Shown: piece after piece, positions 22,940 through 34,229 of the stretch
Numbering within the stretch: position 1 is the stretch's first letter
Layout of the letters: each line of letters begins with the position of its first letter
Source of the DNA: Ligula intestinalis
Lineage: Eukaryota; Platyhelminthes; Cestoda; Diphyllobothriidea; Diphyllobothriidae
DNA: 64,000 nucleotides
Direction: 5' to 3'
Assembly (NCBI GenBank): GCA_036362985.1
Contig: JAYGXS010000006.1
Span: forward strand, 13,420,523 to 13,484,522
Program-made: the position numbers and the translations under genes
The notes under the pieces: generated by a model
What the model was told of the DNA's origin: nothing
Seen by the model: only the letters and a program-made list of their open reading frames with translations
Database searches by the model: none

Positions 22940-23760
22940 TGTAGTGAGTGATGTCCCAAAGGGCTCCGTTGTAGGTCCCACATTTTTCCTTCTTTTCAGC
23001 AACGACTGTGTCAGAGACCTAGACTGTAATGTCACCCTGTTCGCTGACGACCTGAAATTAGGGAAAGTTGTCCAAAAGACGGCAAATGAAGACTACCTCT
23101 AAACTAACTTGAACAGTGTTTATGCCCTTCAATGTAAGAAAATGCAACTTTCTTTTAATCGGCAGTTGTAGGGTATCCAGCCCGAAGGTTAACTTCTTAA
23201 ACGCTTCACTGCTGCAACAAGTTGAAAGCCAGAAGGAATTGTATGTGCGAATTACTTCGTCACTCAAACCAACACTGAACTGCACGAAAGTGGTGATTTC
23301 AGTTAGATCTATATTGCAACTGATTACGCGAGCCTTTAGGGAGTTTGAAAAAGAAAACCTTTCGCTAAGGGCATGGAGGCCGTGGAAATTCAAAGTCTGC
23401 ACCGTCCAGAGGCCAGCGAAAAAATAGTCAAAGGACTGGGAACACCGCCCTATGAAAACAGACTGTCAACCCCCAAGCTATTTCCCCTTTCGTACAGGCA
23501 ACTACGAGGGGATCTCAGAATAATCTTCCGTGTTATGAATGGCCTAGGTGGTTTGGTGTCATCCCAATGATTTCTTTACGTAGGTTAACAAGCCCTCTTT
23601 GCGCGGTCATCCCCTAAAACTACGCCCCGGCAAAACAAGGCTGGACTGACGTTATTCTTTCGTCAGTAACGGAGTGTTTGAAGCGTGTAATGCTCCCTCC
23701 GAAGAGGTTATCCTCTCCACCTGTGTTAATACATTTAAGAACCAATTGGGCATGCACGAA
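22940..23760 (+). mobile_element. CR1-like LINE, 3' fragment
   Basis: VPKGSVVGPTFFLLFSNDCV and CNVTLFADDLKLGKVV (intact FADD active site) at 22945-23080. Then, in other frames, GLGTPPYENRL, FPLSYRQLRGDL at 23430-23530 and an end with FVSNGVFEAW, VILSTCVNTFKNQL near 23730. This is the usual order of the CR1 reverse transcriptase C-terminal half. Several stops and shifts. It ends next to a hAT terminus. Confidence 0.65.
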
Positions 23761-23761
23761 A

Positions 23762-23830
23762 CCAGGGGTCGGCAACCTTTCTGACTCAGAGAGCCAAGAA
23801 AGCAAATATTTGGAAATATATTTCATTTGC
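23762..23830. mobile_element. hAT terminus fragment
   Basis: CAGGGGTCGGCAACCTTTCT and then AGAGCCAAGAAAGCAAATAT match the left end of the hAT element at 50933-51000 almost base for base. Only about 70 bp remain, so this is a truncated copy or an internally deleted derivative whose other end is lost. Confidence 0.65.
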
Positions 23831-24121
23831 GAAAATTCCCATTGAAAAATTCAGAAGATGAATTGGCGAACATACGTTTGTTTTCGATCATTCTCATCAG
23901 GCCTTTACATTTATAGGGTAATTAAGTAAATGGACGTAGCCGGGGTCATATTTAGTGTAAAGCTTGTGCACACAAACGACGGCCCATTTACCAACATTTG
24001 TATTGAAATTTGTCTGATACTTATTATGATAACATAAAAAATGGTTTTAATTGTTAACATAAAATCTTTCGAACGCAAAATGTTTAAAGAAGACGAAGAC
24101 GCGATCTCTGGAACGATAGTT

Positions 24122-24170
24122 TTATTCTGAGCTTTCGGCTCCACACGAGAAGCCATCGTCAGAGTAAATG
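24122..24170 (-). ncRNA. Hammerhead-like motif, copy D
   Basis: On the minus strand: CTGACGA (24162 to 24156), extra T, stem II GGCTTC/GGAGCC with six pairs around TCGTGT, GAAAGCTC (24136 to 24129). Helix I begins CT/AG. The core is complete. It is one of the best-paired copies. Confidence 0.55.
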
Positions 24171-24586
24171 AGAACAGCAAACGTCAGCTACACATAAATG
24201 GGGTTGGTGGGGGAGGGGTTGGTGGTGGTAATTATTGATTGGTCTTTGTCCACGCCAAGTCCATTCTCACGCTATCTTATCGTGTATCCGAAACGCGTCT
24301 CAGGAGTAACGGCATGTGACCTTGAGGTGGTGGTCTGCATGCATGTAGAGGAACTGGGCCCTCGTTTCTTGGGATGCCTGCCTTTCAGTTTATACAAAAA
24401 AGATGTAGTGTTGTCAGGGTCAGTAGGGGAAAGCTGGGGAAATTGCGGTCAGAATGTCAATCTCTAGACGGTTCGGCGCCAAGGACAGGTGATAAGGTGT
24501 GCGCGGTTGTTCGTCCCTGTGGGGGGTCCCGTTACCGAGACCAGTGGTCCACCGTGTGTGGTCTTCTTAACTAGTTTCGCCCATGG

Positions 24587-24808
24587 TTACGGCGGCGCCG
24601 CGACGAAATCCTTTTGGACGCAGAGTACCGGTCGGCGTAGTCTGGTGGCGGCCGCTTCTGCCATCGCCAACAGACGCTGTCCGATTAATTTTAGAAAGCT
24701 TGTAGGCACCTTGTAGATCACTCGGAAAGCCTGTTTGACATCCACTCGGTGGTCTGAGTCTAACAGGTGCGCTAGAATGGAACTGTTTACACCTGACAAC
24801 AATAACAC
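24587..24808 (-). pseudogene. PLE protein C-terminus
   Basis: The frame reads SSILAHLLDSDHRVDVKQAF, then RVIYKVPTSF, LLAMAEAAATRL, PVLCVQKDFV. The HLLDSDHRVD..AFRVIYKVP and LCVQK patterns are what I know from the region after the GIY-YIG core of IGRT-type PLEs. The endonuclease core itself lies upstream of this fragment and is missing. Together with the hammerhead tail on the same strand this ties the motif to PLE coding sequence. Confidence 0.55.
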
Positions 24809-25029
24809 TTCATCTCTCTACCAACCGGCATAGTTTGTTTCTTTCATTACCATATAAATGTAAAGGCCTGACGAGAATTTATCGAAAGCCAGCGTACATA
24901 TGTGTACCCATTTCTCTTCTGAAAATTGCAACGGGAATTTTTGTATTTCAATCAATAGTAAACAATGTTCATGTTTATATGGAACTATTGCCATTTTTAC
25001 AGATTTTTAACACTTAGTCACATAATTAC

Positions 25030-25275
25030 GAATGTATGACTGAAGAAGAAGATGCGATCACTGGAACAAGGACTTTATTTTCCTGACGTTTCGGATTCCG
25101 TCGGGAATCCTTAGTCATAGGTAATCGTAAACAGGTCTGAGACATGCGCAGATAGGGGGTGATACATGCACAGATTGCACTGTATTTATAGTTCACAGCG
25201 GTCACCCACATGTGTACTATAATTGTCCGTTCCTGTAGCCACCACTGGAGGTCTTAATTGGTCCGGTGATTTCTC
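25030..25275 (-). mobile_element. PLE 3' tail P4
   Basis: Non-coding tail on the minus strand. It shares GGTGATACATnCA-AGATTGCA and the TATAnTTC-AnAGCGG-CACATG series with the tails at 56.75-56.87 kb and 58.2-58.3 kb, then the degenerate hammerhead-like motif at 25085-25118 and GTTCCAGTGATCGC plus TTC repeats. Confidence 0.6.
25082..25122 (-). ncRNA. Hammerhead-like motif, copy F (core lost)
   Basis: On the minus strand: ATGACTA in place of CTGANGA, stem II GGATTCC/GGAATCC with seven perfect pairs, GAAACGTC (25092 to 25085). Two core bases (C3, G8) are changed, so catalysis is unlikely although the fold is kept. Confidence 0.4.
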
Positions 25276-26307
25276 ATTAATTGCAACAGCGTTCTTGTCC
25301 ACGTCGGATGTATGACTCTAGAATAAAATTAAAGGTTGTTACTCGAACTTTATTTCCTTCAGTGTTGTAGTAAACTAGCCAAGCCGTTGGATAGGCATTT
25401 CGGTGAAATCCTAGTTAGGTCCCATAACTGGTTTATACAAGCCAATTTATTCTCCACAAAATAGTCAGCCACAAAAACACAATAATACACTTATATTCTT
25501 TGCTTACTTATAATGTATTGGGTGTGACAATGTTGAGCATACTTACCTACACATTCTTGTTATTTTTGTGTTTCTTATTCTGTTTCATTTAAAGAACTGT
25601 TTTTTTATTGAAGTACAGTTATCAGCCAATTTTTCAGTACATTATTATGTTATGTTATTGTTTTTATGTGACCTCAGTTAAGCTTACTTTTGGGTACCTT
25701 TTTTAGTTGGTTTCTTTTAGGTTTTGTAATTTTTTGATTAACATATTTCACAGTATTTGCGTAGTTGTACATTTTAATTGTCGTGTGACTTTTTGACAAA
25801 CATTTGGTCGCATAAATAATTATTGCTCTTTTTTTCTACTTCTAAAAGCCTATTTTGCATATTATCTTTCCTGTTTATTGCAGAGACTGCATACTGATTA
25901 TTTCACCCGATTCTGTATTAGCGGGGAATGCGGCTTTCGTGTGCTGTTTTGGGACTCAAACTAGAAGTCTACCGGCAATTCTTCCAAATTAATGCCCTTA
26001 ATCTAAAAGGTCTCTTTAAATTTCGGAACAGTAAGTACTTAAGTAGCGTACGGAACATGAATACGGGCATGCGTACTCTCCTGAAATTTGACACACTGCC
26101 ACAGTTATAACGGTTATTATGGAATTTGGACTTTTTGCGAGAACCAAAGTGATTTTCTTGAATGTATATAACAAAAGGGGCTGCTGGAATGTTGCCAGAA
26201 CATAATCTGAACTTAGAAATATCCATGCACATCTCATTATTATTCTTGTAATTAACTTCAAAATCATGTGACAAGTGACTAAGCCTATTAAGTGGACATA
26301 TTGGCCA

Positions 26308-26604
26308 TTAAGGTCTGAAGGAAGGAGCTTGGCAAATTTGCTGCAAACATGCTTCGCCTATGAAATGTACGTCCGTTGGAAATATTATTTTCGGGATTTC
26401 AGTCCACGTAGAACTCTGGCAGACGTTCGTTGTTAGCAATTGGATATGCTTTCGCAATAACTCCAGCCTCAGAAGACACGGCAGGACATTAGTCAAAACG
26501 AGCAACATCTCCGTGACATCTCCTTCTGTCAACAATTCTCCCGGATTCCAGCTCTCTACAAATGGCTGATTCGTTTCAATAACCTTTTCAGACAGTTGTA
26601 CGCT
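26308..26604 (-). CDS. Unrecognised open frame, possible exon
   Basis: The minus-strand frame is open from after a stop near 26605 to the TAA at 26308, about 98 codons, with text such as NQPFVESWNPGELLTEGDVT, MLLVLTNVLPCLLRLELL and STWTEIPKIIFPTDV. Its mix of polar and leucine-rich helical parts looks more protein-like than the neighbouring random frames. No family is recognised and the acceptor side has no clear polypyrimidine tract. It may equally be a mobile-element relic or chance. Confidence 0.22.
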   Translation of the reverse strand, partial: SVQLSEKVIETNQPFVESWNPGELLTEGDVTEMLLVLTNVLPCLLRLELLRKHIQLLTTNVCQSSTWTEIPKIIFPTDVHFIGEACLQQICQAPSFRP

Positions 26605-26695
26605 TTATTCATATTACATAGAGCCTTAATATCGTTTACCTTCTCTGCGATCTATTATGGGAGATAAAAATAAACGTATAGATCAGCTTGCAAAA

Positions 26696-26771
26696 GCCCC
26701 GGCGCCAGAGGGACTCGAACCCAAAACCTTTGATTCACTGGCATCGGTCGTTACCACTACACCACAGGGGC
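26696..26771 (-). repeat. tRNA-like sequence (SINE head or tRNA pseudogene)
   Basis: 76 bases bounded by GCCCC/GGGGC, with a perfect A box (TGGTGTAGTGG) and B box (GGTTCGAGTCC). The anticodon arm does not pair, so it is not a working tRNA. The downstream body differs from the SINE at 6.87 and 63.1 kb. Confidence 0.5.
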
Positions 26772-26859
26772 ACACAGTTAGCGCTGATTTAATTTGGTTT
26801 AAAAGCCCTATACGTAATTTCGAGGGCAGAAATCGCAAGGTTGATGCGACGAAATCACT

Positions 26860-27988
26860 CCACGTTAGAAGGGCTAGAAGTCCTCCGAGTTCAATATACT
26901 CAAAGTACATCAAAGAAAAGTTAACATACACGCAAATTTTCCAAACCTTTTCCGTCATGCAAAAGGCCATGGTAAGCCTTAAAAAGGAGATAGAGAATCT
27001 CAAGACACATCTGCATACTTTAACGCATTGCATGATGTCGGAGGCGACAGAAAACCGAGACAAGGCCAACGTAAAGAAAACCGTAAAGGTCTCTTTGCTC
27101 CATAAGCAAAATCTTTCAGGACCATTTGCGGAAATGGAGTTCGTCGAAGAGTCAAAAGTCAACGAGAATTTTGATGGCCCGGGAATCGAACCCTGCACGT
27201 AGGAGTAACAGACGAACGCCATTACCGCTAGACTACGAGTCAACGTTAAGGCGGATAAACATTTTACTCAGTCAAGTAACATTAATGGTCAAGTTGTCGT
27301 CAACGACGACCACCGTAATCAAAATCCTACAGAAACATCTCTAACTGTCTGCGGAACTGATATTCTGCGCCCGATTTCAACCCATGAGGAACTTTCCTAA
27401 ATTTAAATCCCGGCTAATTATAGGCTCATTTTCCGGACCAAAAGTTCAGGATATACCCAGCACAGCAACCGCTCATATAAATGAACTGTCTGTCCTCGCA
27501 AATCCCCATGGCCATAGCACCGAGGCCCCTACTGGGATCATCCGGACTATCCAACAAATTCATCGAGACGCAGTTGGGGTGGATAGTACAAAGTGCATTA
27601 TTCTACATGGGCTCCCTGAATTAACTAATGGTAGTCTAAAGAGTGGAATAGACGAGGACACCAAGGCCTTAAAGGAGTGCTTAAAGGATGTAATTAGTGA
27701 GGAGGATGAAATTTTGATACGGAAGCATTTCCGAATAAATAGTAAGGACTACTCCAATTCTCAAGGAAGGAAACCCAGGCCGTTAAAACTAATTTTTAAG
27801 AGTAAGCTTCAGAGAGATTTCTTGCTCGAACGAACGGCAGGAGGAATCCCCGACCACATGACGGTTTTTCTCAACAGGAGTACACAGTGAAGGAGAGGAT
27901 GAAATGGAGGGCCTCAAAGGCGGACTTTGCCATCTTGAAAGAACAAGGAGAGAAGGGCCTGGAAATACGCAATGGGGTTATTGTCTGA
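26860..27988 (+). pseudogene. LINE ORF1 (CR1-like)
   Basis: An N-terminal helical stretch (VMQKAMVSLKKEIENLKTHL) parallels the coiled coil of the other LINE's ORF1. The central domain follows: KCIILHGLPELTNGSLKSG, EDEILIRKHFRI and RPLKLIFKSKLQRDFLLE, matching the LVVQGL ... FRIGKR ... RPLKIIV series of L1. A frameshift near 27885 separates the basic end (VKERMKWRASKADFAIL). A tRNA-like sequence at 27171-27243 sits inside, antisense. The likely role is binding the element RNA in cytoplasmic particles. Confidence 0.55.
27171..27243 (-). repeat. tRNA-like sequence inside LINE ORF1
   Basis: A box TAGTCTAGCGG and B box GGTTCGATTCC at normal spacing, ends TTGA/TCAA. The T arm pairs only partly and the acceptor is mostly unpaired: a SINE head or pseudogene. 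Confidence 0.45.
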
Positions 27989-28065
27989 CGTCAAAGGCCC
28001 TTTCTGTGGAGGACACCCGTCATCCTAACAAAAGTCACACGGCCGGGCACTTAACCCAACGTGAA

Positions 28066-30892
28066 AACCTCCACAAAATCAAGTTTTATTATGGAAATGT
28101 GCAAAGCCTATTTAATAAACTTTACGAACTCAAAATACTTGTGGCCGAGCTACGTCCTGATGCAATTGCATTAACTGAACCGTGGCTAACCGAAGCTATA
28201 CAAGACTCTGAAATTCGAATAGATGGTTATCAGGTGCTAAGACGTGACCGAAAAATAAGAAGTGGTGGTGTTGCCCTGTATATAGGTAGTACAATTGACT
28301 TTATCCTCACAGACGAATGTGCAAATAACAATGACCTGGAGATGCTGCAATGTCACTTATTGGTACCCAAAGCTGAAAATGTGACTTTTACCGTTGTATA
28401 CAGGCTTCCAAATCAACCTGCGGAAAAAGATCAGTTGTTACTCACCCGACTTCGTGAGGAGTGTCGGAAACAAGACAGCATTATTGTAGGCGATTTCAAT
28501 GCCCCGTCGATTAACTGGAATCTGATGAACAGTAGGGGCCCTAGACAAGGATTCGATCAAATGCTATTAGACATGACACTTGACGAATTCCTGTTTCAGC
28601 ATGTACGAACCACGACTCGAATGCGTGAAGGTCAGAGATCTAGTTTTCTGGAGCTACTTAATACCAAAAGCGAGGAAAGTGTTGATTAAATAAATGTAGG
28701 TCCACCCCTAGGTTCCTCTGACCATATGACATTGATGTAAGAATCAACGCTGGCAGCTGTCCCCGAAAGAAGCTCCAAGCCATTTAGAAATGTCTGGTGG
28801 GGAAACTTTAAGGCAATAAAGTTGATGATTGGGCCTACAAGATGGACTGAATTATTCCGAGGGGGTATAAATGAATGTTGGAATATCTTTGAATCAAGAA
28901 TGAAAAACTTGATCAAATTGTACTGTGCTCTCAAGAAATGTTCGACGGGAAACAGACAAAGATGGCTGACTCAATCGGTAAAAAAGGAGATCCGTAAGAA
29001 ACACAAGCTGTGGAAGATATTTCAACAGACGAAGGAACAAAACAAGCTCCAGCAGTATAGACAACAACGCAATTTCTGCAAGAAAATCATCAGAGCAACA
29101 CGAGCCTCGTATGAACTATGAATCCTGGAAGAGGCGTCGCAAAAACCCAAAGCCTTCTACTCGTATATCAGAAGTTCTACAAAGAACCGTGACCATCTCG
29201 CAACTTTAAAAGGCAAAAACAACGAAACTGTGATTAGTGGCCCTCAAAAAGCCCAACTTTTTTTCAGAATTCTTTCAAGGTGTCTATAACACGGAGTCAC
29301 CTCTCCAGCCACGCCCTCTGTCACAAGCCGTCAACAACTCGATTTTAAACATTGTATTACTTACATCGCAGACAGTTTTGACAGAGTTAAAGAAGTTTGA
29401 TCCGGCCAAGTCACCTGGACTGGATGAGACCCAGGGGTACTTCTACGCGATCTATCTGAGGAATTAGCGTAAGCTCTCAGTATAATTTTTCGAAAATCGC
29501 TCGAAGCTGGTAAACTACCTTAAACATGGAAGTTTGCAAATGTCGTACCCATTCATAAGGGAGGATCACGACTCTATCCCACCAATTACCAACCGGTTAG
29601 ATTGACGTGTATCTGCTGTAAGCTGATGGAAAGGATAATTAAAAAATCGATTTTATCGCTCGATTCATTTCGCTGCCAAATCAGCTCAGTCCAGCATGGT
29701 TTCTATGAGAAGAAATCTTGTCTTACAAATCTTATCACAACGCTAGAACACTGGACAAAATCCATGGATGAAGGACACCCAGTAGATGTTATTTATTTTG
29801 ACTTCACCAAGACGTTTGATTGAGTTCCACATCAGCGACTCATCCAAAAACTGACCAACTTTGGGGTAACAGGGAATCTCCTGAACTGGATTAAAGACTT
29901 CCTTGGAGACCGTAGTCAAAAAGTTACTGCAGGTGGCTACTGTTCAGAGTGGGCACCTGTCAAAAGCGCAGTTCCACAAGGGTCAGTTCTTGGGCCGCTC
30001 CTTTTCATCATCTACTTAAATGACATTGTGCGAGAAATTAAATCTGGCATAGTTCTCTTTGCTAATGATCTGAAACTGTGGAGGGAGATAAAAGACGAAA
30101 GGGACTTCCAAATATTATGAGAGGATATAGACCGACTGTACTGTTGGAGCGACAGTTGGTGTATGAACTTCAACCCCAAAAAATGTGTAGTAATGTACAT
30201 ACTATTAGCAAGACGATGCAGAACTGCACTCTCGCGACATTATATCTTGGTAGGCCAACCACTCGCAACCGTAAGTGTGCGAAGACACCTTGGTGTTCTT
30301 ATTAAAGACGTTCTAAGTGTCACCGCGAAGTGCTCCAAAGCCGCAGCGAGAGCAATGTCAGTCATGGGTGCAATAAGAAGGACGTTCATTAGCCTCAATA
30401 CTGATATTCTCGGAAAAGTATACGGAACTTGCGTTTGGCCGCATCTTGAATAGGCAATATAGGATTGGCGGCCCTGGCTTCAGAAAGATATGAAAATTCT
30501 CGAAGGTGTTCAACGACGCTCTACGAAGGCAGTCCCTAAACTTAGGCAGTCCACATATGAACAGCGGTTGACTGCTTTAAATCTCTTTCCTCTACGTTAT
30601 ATACAAAACAGAGGGGACCTTATAGCAACTTTTTCAGTTACTAAGTGGAACTGGTCTGGATGTCAAATGGGAGGATCTCTTTCAAATGGCTCCAAGAAGG
30701 AACCTCCGAAGACATGACTGCCAGTTGAAGAAGGAAGTAAGCCGAACAAACCAACGTTCATCCTTCTTCTCTCAAAGGGTCATTCAACAGTGGAACTCCT
30801 TGCCCGAGTCTAGTGTGCATGCACCCACGGTTGACGTCTTAAAAAGACGTTTGGATAACCATTTATTAACACCTTACACCTATTTGACATAA
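28066..30892 (+). pseudogene. LINE ORF2: endonuclease and reverse transcriptase
   Basis: Endonuclease motifs: YGNVQSLFNKLYELK, ALTEPWLTE, VVYRLPNQ, VGDFNAPSINW and SSDHMTL (28090-28735). Reverse transcriptase motifs: KSPGLDE, VPIHKGGSRLYPTNYQPV, DVIYFDFTKTFD, VPQGSVLGPLLFIIYLND at 29430-30030, then LFANDLKLW at 30058, where the first active-site Asp of FADD has become Asn. Later come RHLGVLIKD, YGTCVWPHLE and RWNSLPESS-like WNSLPESS near 30790. Stops occur near 28687, 28738, 29119, 29465, 29821 and others. It is dead by both nonsense codons and loss of the catalytic residue. Confidence 0.75.
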
Positions 30893-30959
30893 CATTACAA
30901 ACAATCACACTACTCGTTTGATTTCAATAGCGTATTTATTAACACTATAAGATCAAAGA

Positions 30960-31195
30960 GACTGGATATTCAGTGAACATATGTACGCTGCCATTCCGCA
31001 AACGCCTAACCTCTTCAAATATTCATTTTTCCAAATTATTTCTGTGCACTTTTGCAGAACAAAAACGATCTGTAACAATGTTTGCATGTTTCACAAAAAC
31101 TTATGCATTCCTGTACCATTTCACTGGAGTTTTTAAGGGCTTAGGTCATTTACTCCAAATATACTGACTGATACTGACTGAATATCTATCATATT
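30960..31195. repeat. Dispersed repeat R2, copy 2
   Basis: Second copy of the repeat at 16469-16728, lying directly after the LINE L2 end. The shared end is GGTCATTTACTCCAAATATA versus GTCATTTACTCCAAATATGC. Confidence 0.5.
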
Positions 31196-31199
31196 TATG

Positions 31200-32815
31200 T
31201 GAGCATTTTTAGGCATAAATGAGAATTAATCGCAATTATTTGATTGAACTAACCTCCGACGTTCTTAATGTCCTCATCTAACGTATAACTTTAGGAACGA
31301 TAACTGTATTTTTATAACATGAACTCATACCCCGATACCTTAAGCTCAACCTTAATAAATGGTCCTAAACGTAGAACCACTACCATGACTGGGAATCCCA
31401 TAGTTAAAGTCATCCTCGTAAACCCGACCATAAAGGCTAACTTTTACTGCATAGGCCTGCAAGTTAAGGCAACTTATAACAAACAATGACTAATCCTTAC
31501 CTTGAATGCATTACCTTTATGCATTCTTAAAAATCTAACACCTTTTCAACCCTATTTCAAACGTAAATCTTCGAACCTTTATAGTGACTGACATTTTAAA
31601 CCTTTAAGGTCTTACACTAACCCTAAGAGCTGTCAACTAGGTGAGTTGATTCTCATCTTAAACTGTTTTTTTTTCAGAATTAGTAGCTGAAAGTGCCTAC
31701 ACATGAGTAGATAAAAGTGTGTGTGTGGACGTTAGAAACTCCAGAGAGGTCTTTTGTATCAGTCCGGCTAACCACAGCCTACAGTGGATGACTTATTGAT
31801 TTTTTAGTGCAAAAATTCTGTTTAACGCGCGTTGGGCTCTTCACTCAGACAGAGAAACCGTTTGGAACCACTTGGTATGGGTTGAAACCGATATGCCCAA
31901 TGAGTCAATATTACATGGAATGCCGAACGTAAATGCGTGTGAGGTGTGCGTGCGCGCAGGCCAAGCCATCGGTTTTTCTCAGCTCGAGGCTACGGTTGAC
32001 AATTTTGACAGTGATTTCTGCACCACGCTGACAGTCTATCTCAAGAGTGGGTGAGATATCAAGTCTAAATGTGATCTCCAACTGAGGCATGCATCGGAGA
32101 TGGTGGAGTAGCAATTGAGTACGCTTGTGCGTGTTCAGGCTAGAGCTTGCGGATTTGCGTCTTCACAGTGGATAGCGTAGTTCCGTCAGCGCTGACAATG
32201 AAAGGTGTGCTTATGGCTGAAAGATCATAAACAGCCTCGATCGCAGCGAAGACGTTTTCCTATTTAGTGCACTGTGTGTGGGCTTGTATTTTCTCGTCTT
32301 TATGTTCCGCAGTCGCTGCTGTACAAGACACGTACTTTGTTGAAGGCTACTTTTTTGGCGTCAATTTATTTATTTATTTTCAGTCTACAGGCAATGTCAA
32401 AAATTAGGTGGATTGGTATAGCACCTCTTAGGCGCCTTCCGAAACCCCGAAGACAGGAAAAAACCAAAAACAAACTCCCTCTTTGCAGTGATAATTGGTT
32501 ATGGTTTAGGGTTTTGCTTGGTCGATAGTGGGCGAAATTGGGTGGTTTTTTCAAACGAAAAATGCCTGACTTTAAGGGTAGGATGCTAAAAGAAGATATG
32601 TTCAGTTATGGACTGAGTTGACAGTTTAACAAATAAAAAAAACTGAAGCTTGTTGAGTGATTTCAGTATCGAAGGGGGAGGGTTGACACAGGCATACAGT
32701 GTTCTCAGTCTTCCTTTCAGTTTAAAGGTTTCCATATTTACCACAAGTGCAATGTTCGATGGCGAGCATTTGCTCGCTGTCTGCTGAAGAATTAGCCAAT
32801 TGCGAGCAGACAATG
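31200..32815. other. No gene seen
   Basis: Anonymous sequence. The frames at 31872-32054 (+) and 31911-32114 (-) overlap on opposite strands without a recognisable domain. Confidence 0.4.
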
Positions 32816-32818
32816 GAT

Positions 32819-33085
32819 CAGACAATGTTCCTCAGCTGACACCATCGGTTCTCCAAGAATGACTTTTCATCTGCGTCTGGAAGATTGACTGGCCATTTAG
32901 CCAGATCGCTGTTAGCAAGCAGATAGCTGGCAAATTCAGCCAAGCAGTATTCAAAGTAAACGGCGTCACTTACGCTGGCGTTCAATGTCTGACTTGCCTG
33001 TGGATTTTCATCTCGGATATGGAGGGGTGATTGTGGAGCGTTGACGCGTACCTTATTCGAGAATCTGGCAAAGCCTCTTCAGGCA
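32819..33085 (-). pseudogene. RTE-type LINE fragment between endonuclease and reverse transcriptase
   Basis: A minus-strand frame of about 88 codons without ATG: RGFARFSNKVRVNAPQSPLH, DAVYFEYCLAEFASYLLANS, DLAKWPVNLPDADEKSFLEN and RWCQLRNIV. The YCLAEF ... KWPVNL ... ENRWCQLR pattern is the linker segment I associate with RTE-like ORF2 proteins of flatworms. No catalytic domain is included. It may belong to the same family as the RTE fragment at 16740-17178. Confidence 0.5.
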
Positions 33086-33758
33086 TTCATTGGCGCCCTA
33101 TGGCAAACAGGATGGCAAAGGCTACGCCCGCTCACTAACGTCCTGTCTGTGGGCGGCTACCTCAAACAAAGATGTAACTCGCATCTTCACCTTCTCCAGT
33201 TTGTCGCATAAACGAGTTTTGTTAGTTTGACCTTGAAGCACGCCGGTATTTCTGCATAGGTTGTTTTAACCGCATTGTTAGCAGTTTGCAGGCCACGGTC
33301 TGTAGGCAGGAGGCTTGAAAGCACCTTTGTCGATGCTCTGGCATTCGCGTGTGTAAGCAGCGCCGTGCCTCGGTAGGGCTGTTTTGTCACCCCAGAATCT
33401 GTCAAACCTGGACCGCTGGGTTCAGTGACTGAACGACCGAATGATTGATGCGGCCTATGTGTGTGCATATCACCCTCCACGTGGGGCTATTTCGACCGTC
33501 GGAGAAATGGAGTCGGAAGGTGGGGCCATGGGGGAAAGAACATTCCTTATCATAGTGGTGCCAGATGCAGCATATCCAGTTTTGGTGATCCCAGTTCTTG
33601 CAAAAGATCGTAGTGAAGAATAAAGACTGTAAATTATAGTAAAACAAATAGTCAATATAATATTAAGGGTAATGCGAATGATTACAAACATATGATGTCA
33701 TACTAACAGTACTAAGACAAGTATGAATCCTCTATAACACGAATAAATAATAAGACAG

Positions 33759-34229
33759 ATGCTGCAATATACTACGATACGCCGGCAACACAAATGCCAG
33801 GCAGGCGCAATCGTACCATGCAAATTTAGAGGTGTGTTGCTGGACGTAGACACCGACGGCACCTGCAACCACCTTCACTTTGGACACCTGTTCGACCACT
33901 ACACTACCCCCAGGCCTTTTGATGTAGTTCCTGCTATCACGCCGTTTGTGTACCGACAAAGGATCGTGTCACAAATTCTTTCAAAGCATGCGGGACATGA
34001 CAGCAATTTGGCAGAACATGAGGCGGGCTCAACCTACAAAGAATGCAACTCTCTCCAACCTACTCCAATCCCTCACATTTGCTTTTCTAGAAGCTTTACT
34101 ATAAAGCACGTACATCGTCGCTTCACTCGCATTGTCTATGAGGATCGCTTCTTTTATGCGACCGAAACTTCGAACAAAGGCAAATTCTGTGTCAATGATC
34201 GCACCCTTATCTTCTTTGCAGTAAGGTAA
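33759..34229 (+). CDS. Unrecognised 156-codon open frame
   Basis: Open from ATG to TAA with segments CKFRGVLLDVDTDGTCNHLH, FVYRQRIVSQILSKHAGHDS and HRRFTRIVYEDRFFYATETS. The composition is protein-like, rich in His, Arg and aromatic residues, but I recognise no family. Minus-strand frames overlap it. There is no splice or poly(A) support. It could be a decayed element or a chance frame in a less AT-rich patch. Confidence 0.25.
   Translation: MLQYTTIRRQHKCQAGAIVPCKFRGVLLDVDTDGTCNHLHFGHLFDHYTTPRPFDVVPAITPFVYRQRIVSQILSKHAGHDSNLAEHEAGSTYKECNSLQPTPIPHICFSRSFTIKHVHRRFTRIVYEDRFFYATETSNKGKFCVNDRTLIFFAVR

Larger units (their letters stand above)
24075..24808 (-). mobile_element. PLE copy P3, 5'-truncated
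   Basis: The minus strand carries the C-terminal end of a PLE protein (24808 to about 24590), a long 3' UTR, the hammerhead-like motif at 24129-24162 and the tail ACTATCGTTCCAGAGATCGC followed by TTCGTCTTC. The 5' part is absent. Confidence 0.65.
26840..30892 (+). mobile_element. CR1-like LINE L2, decayed full-length copy
   Basis: ORF1 (26860-27988), endonuclease (28066-28690), linker and reverse transcriptase (28800-30450) and C-terminal end (30490-30892) follow in order on one strand with many stops and frame changes. It is related to L1 on the minus strand at 12.6-14.9 kb but clearly older. Confidence 0.75.

Noticed and set aside
26696..27243. Two tRNA genes on the minus strand
   Set aside because: A and B boxes are good but anticodon arms do not pair and acceptor stems have mismatches; SINE heads or pseudogenes.
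26683..27243. 186-codon minus-strand open frame
   Set aside because: It is the complement of LINE ORF1 and of two tRNA-like sequences; its text is explained by those.
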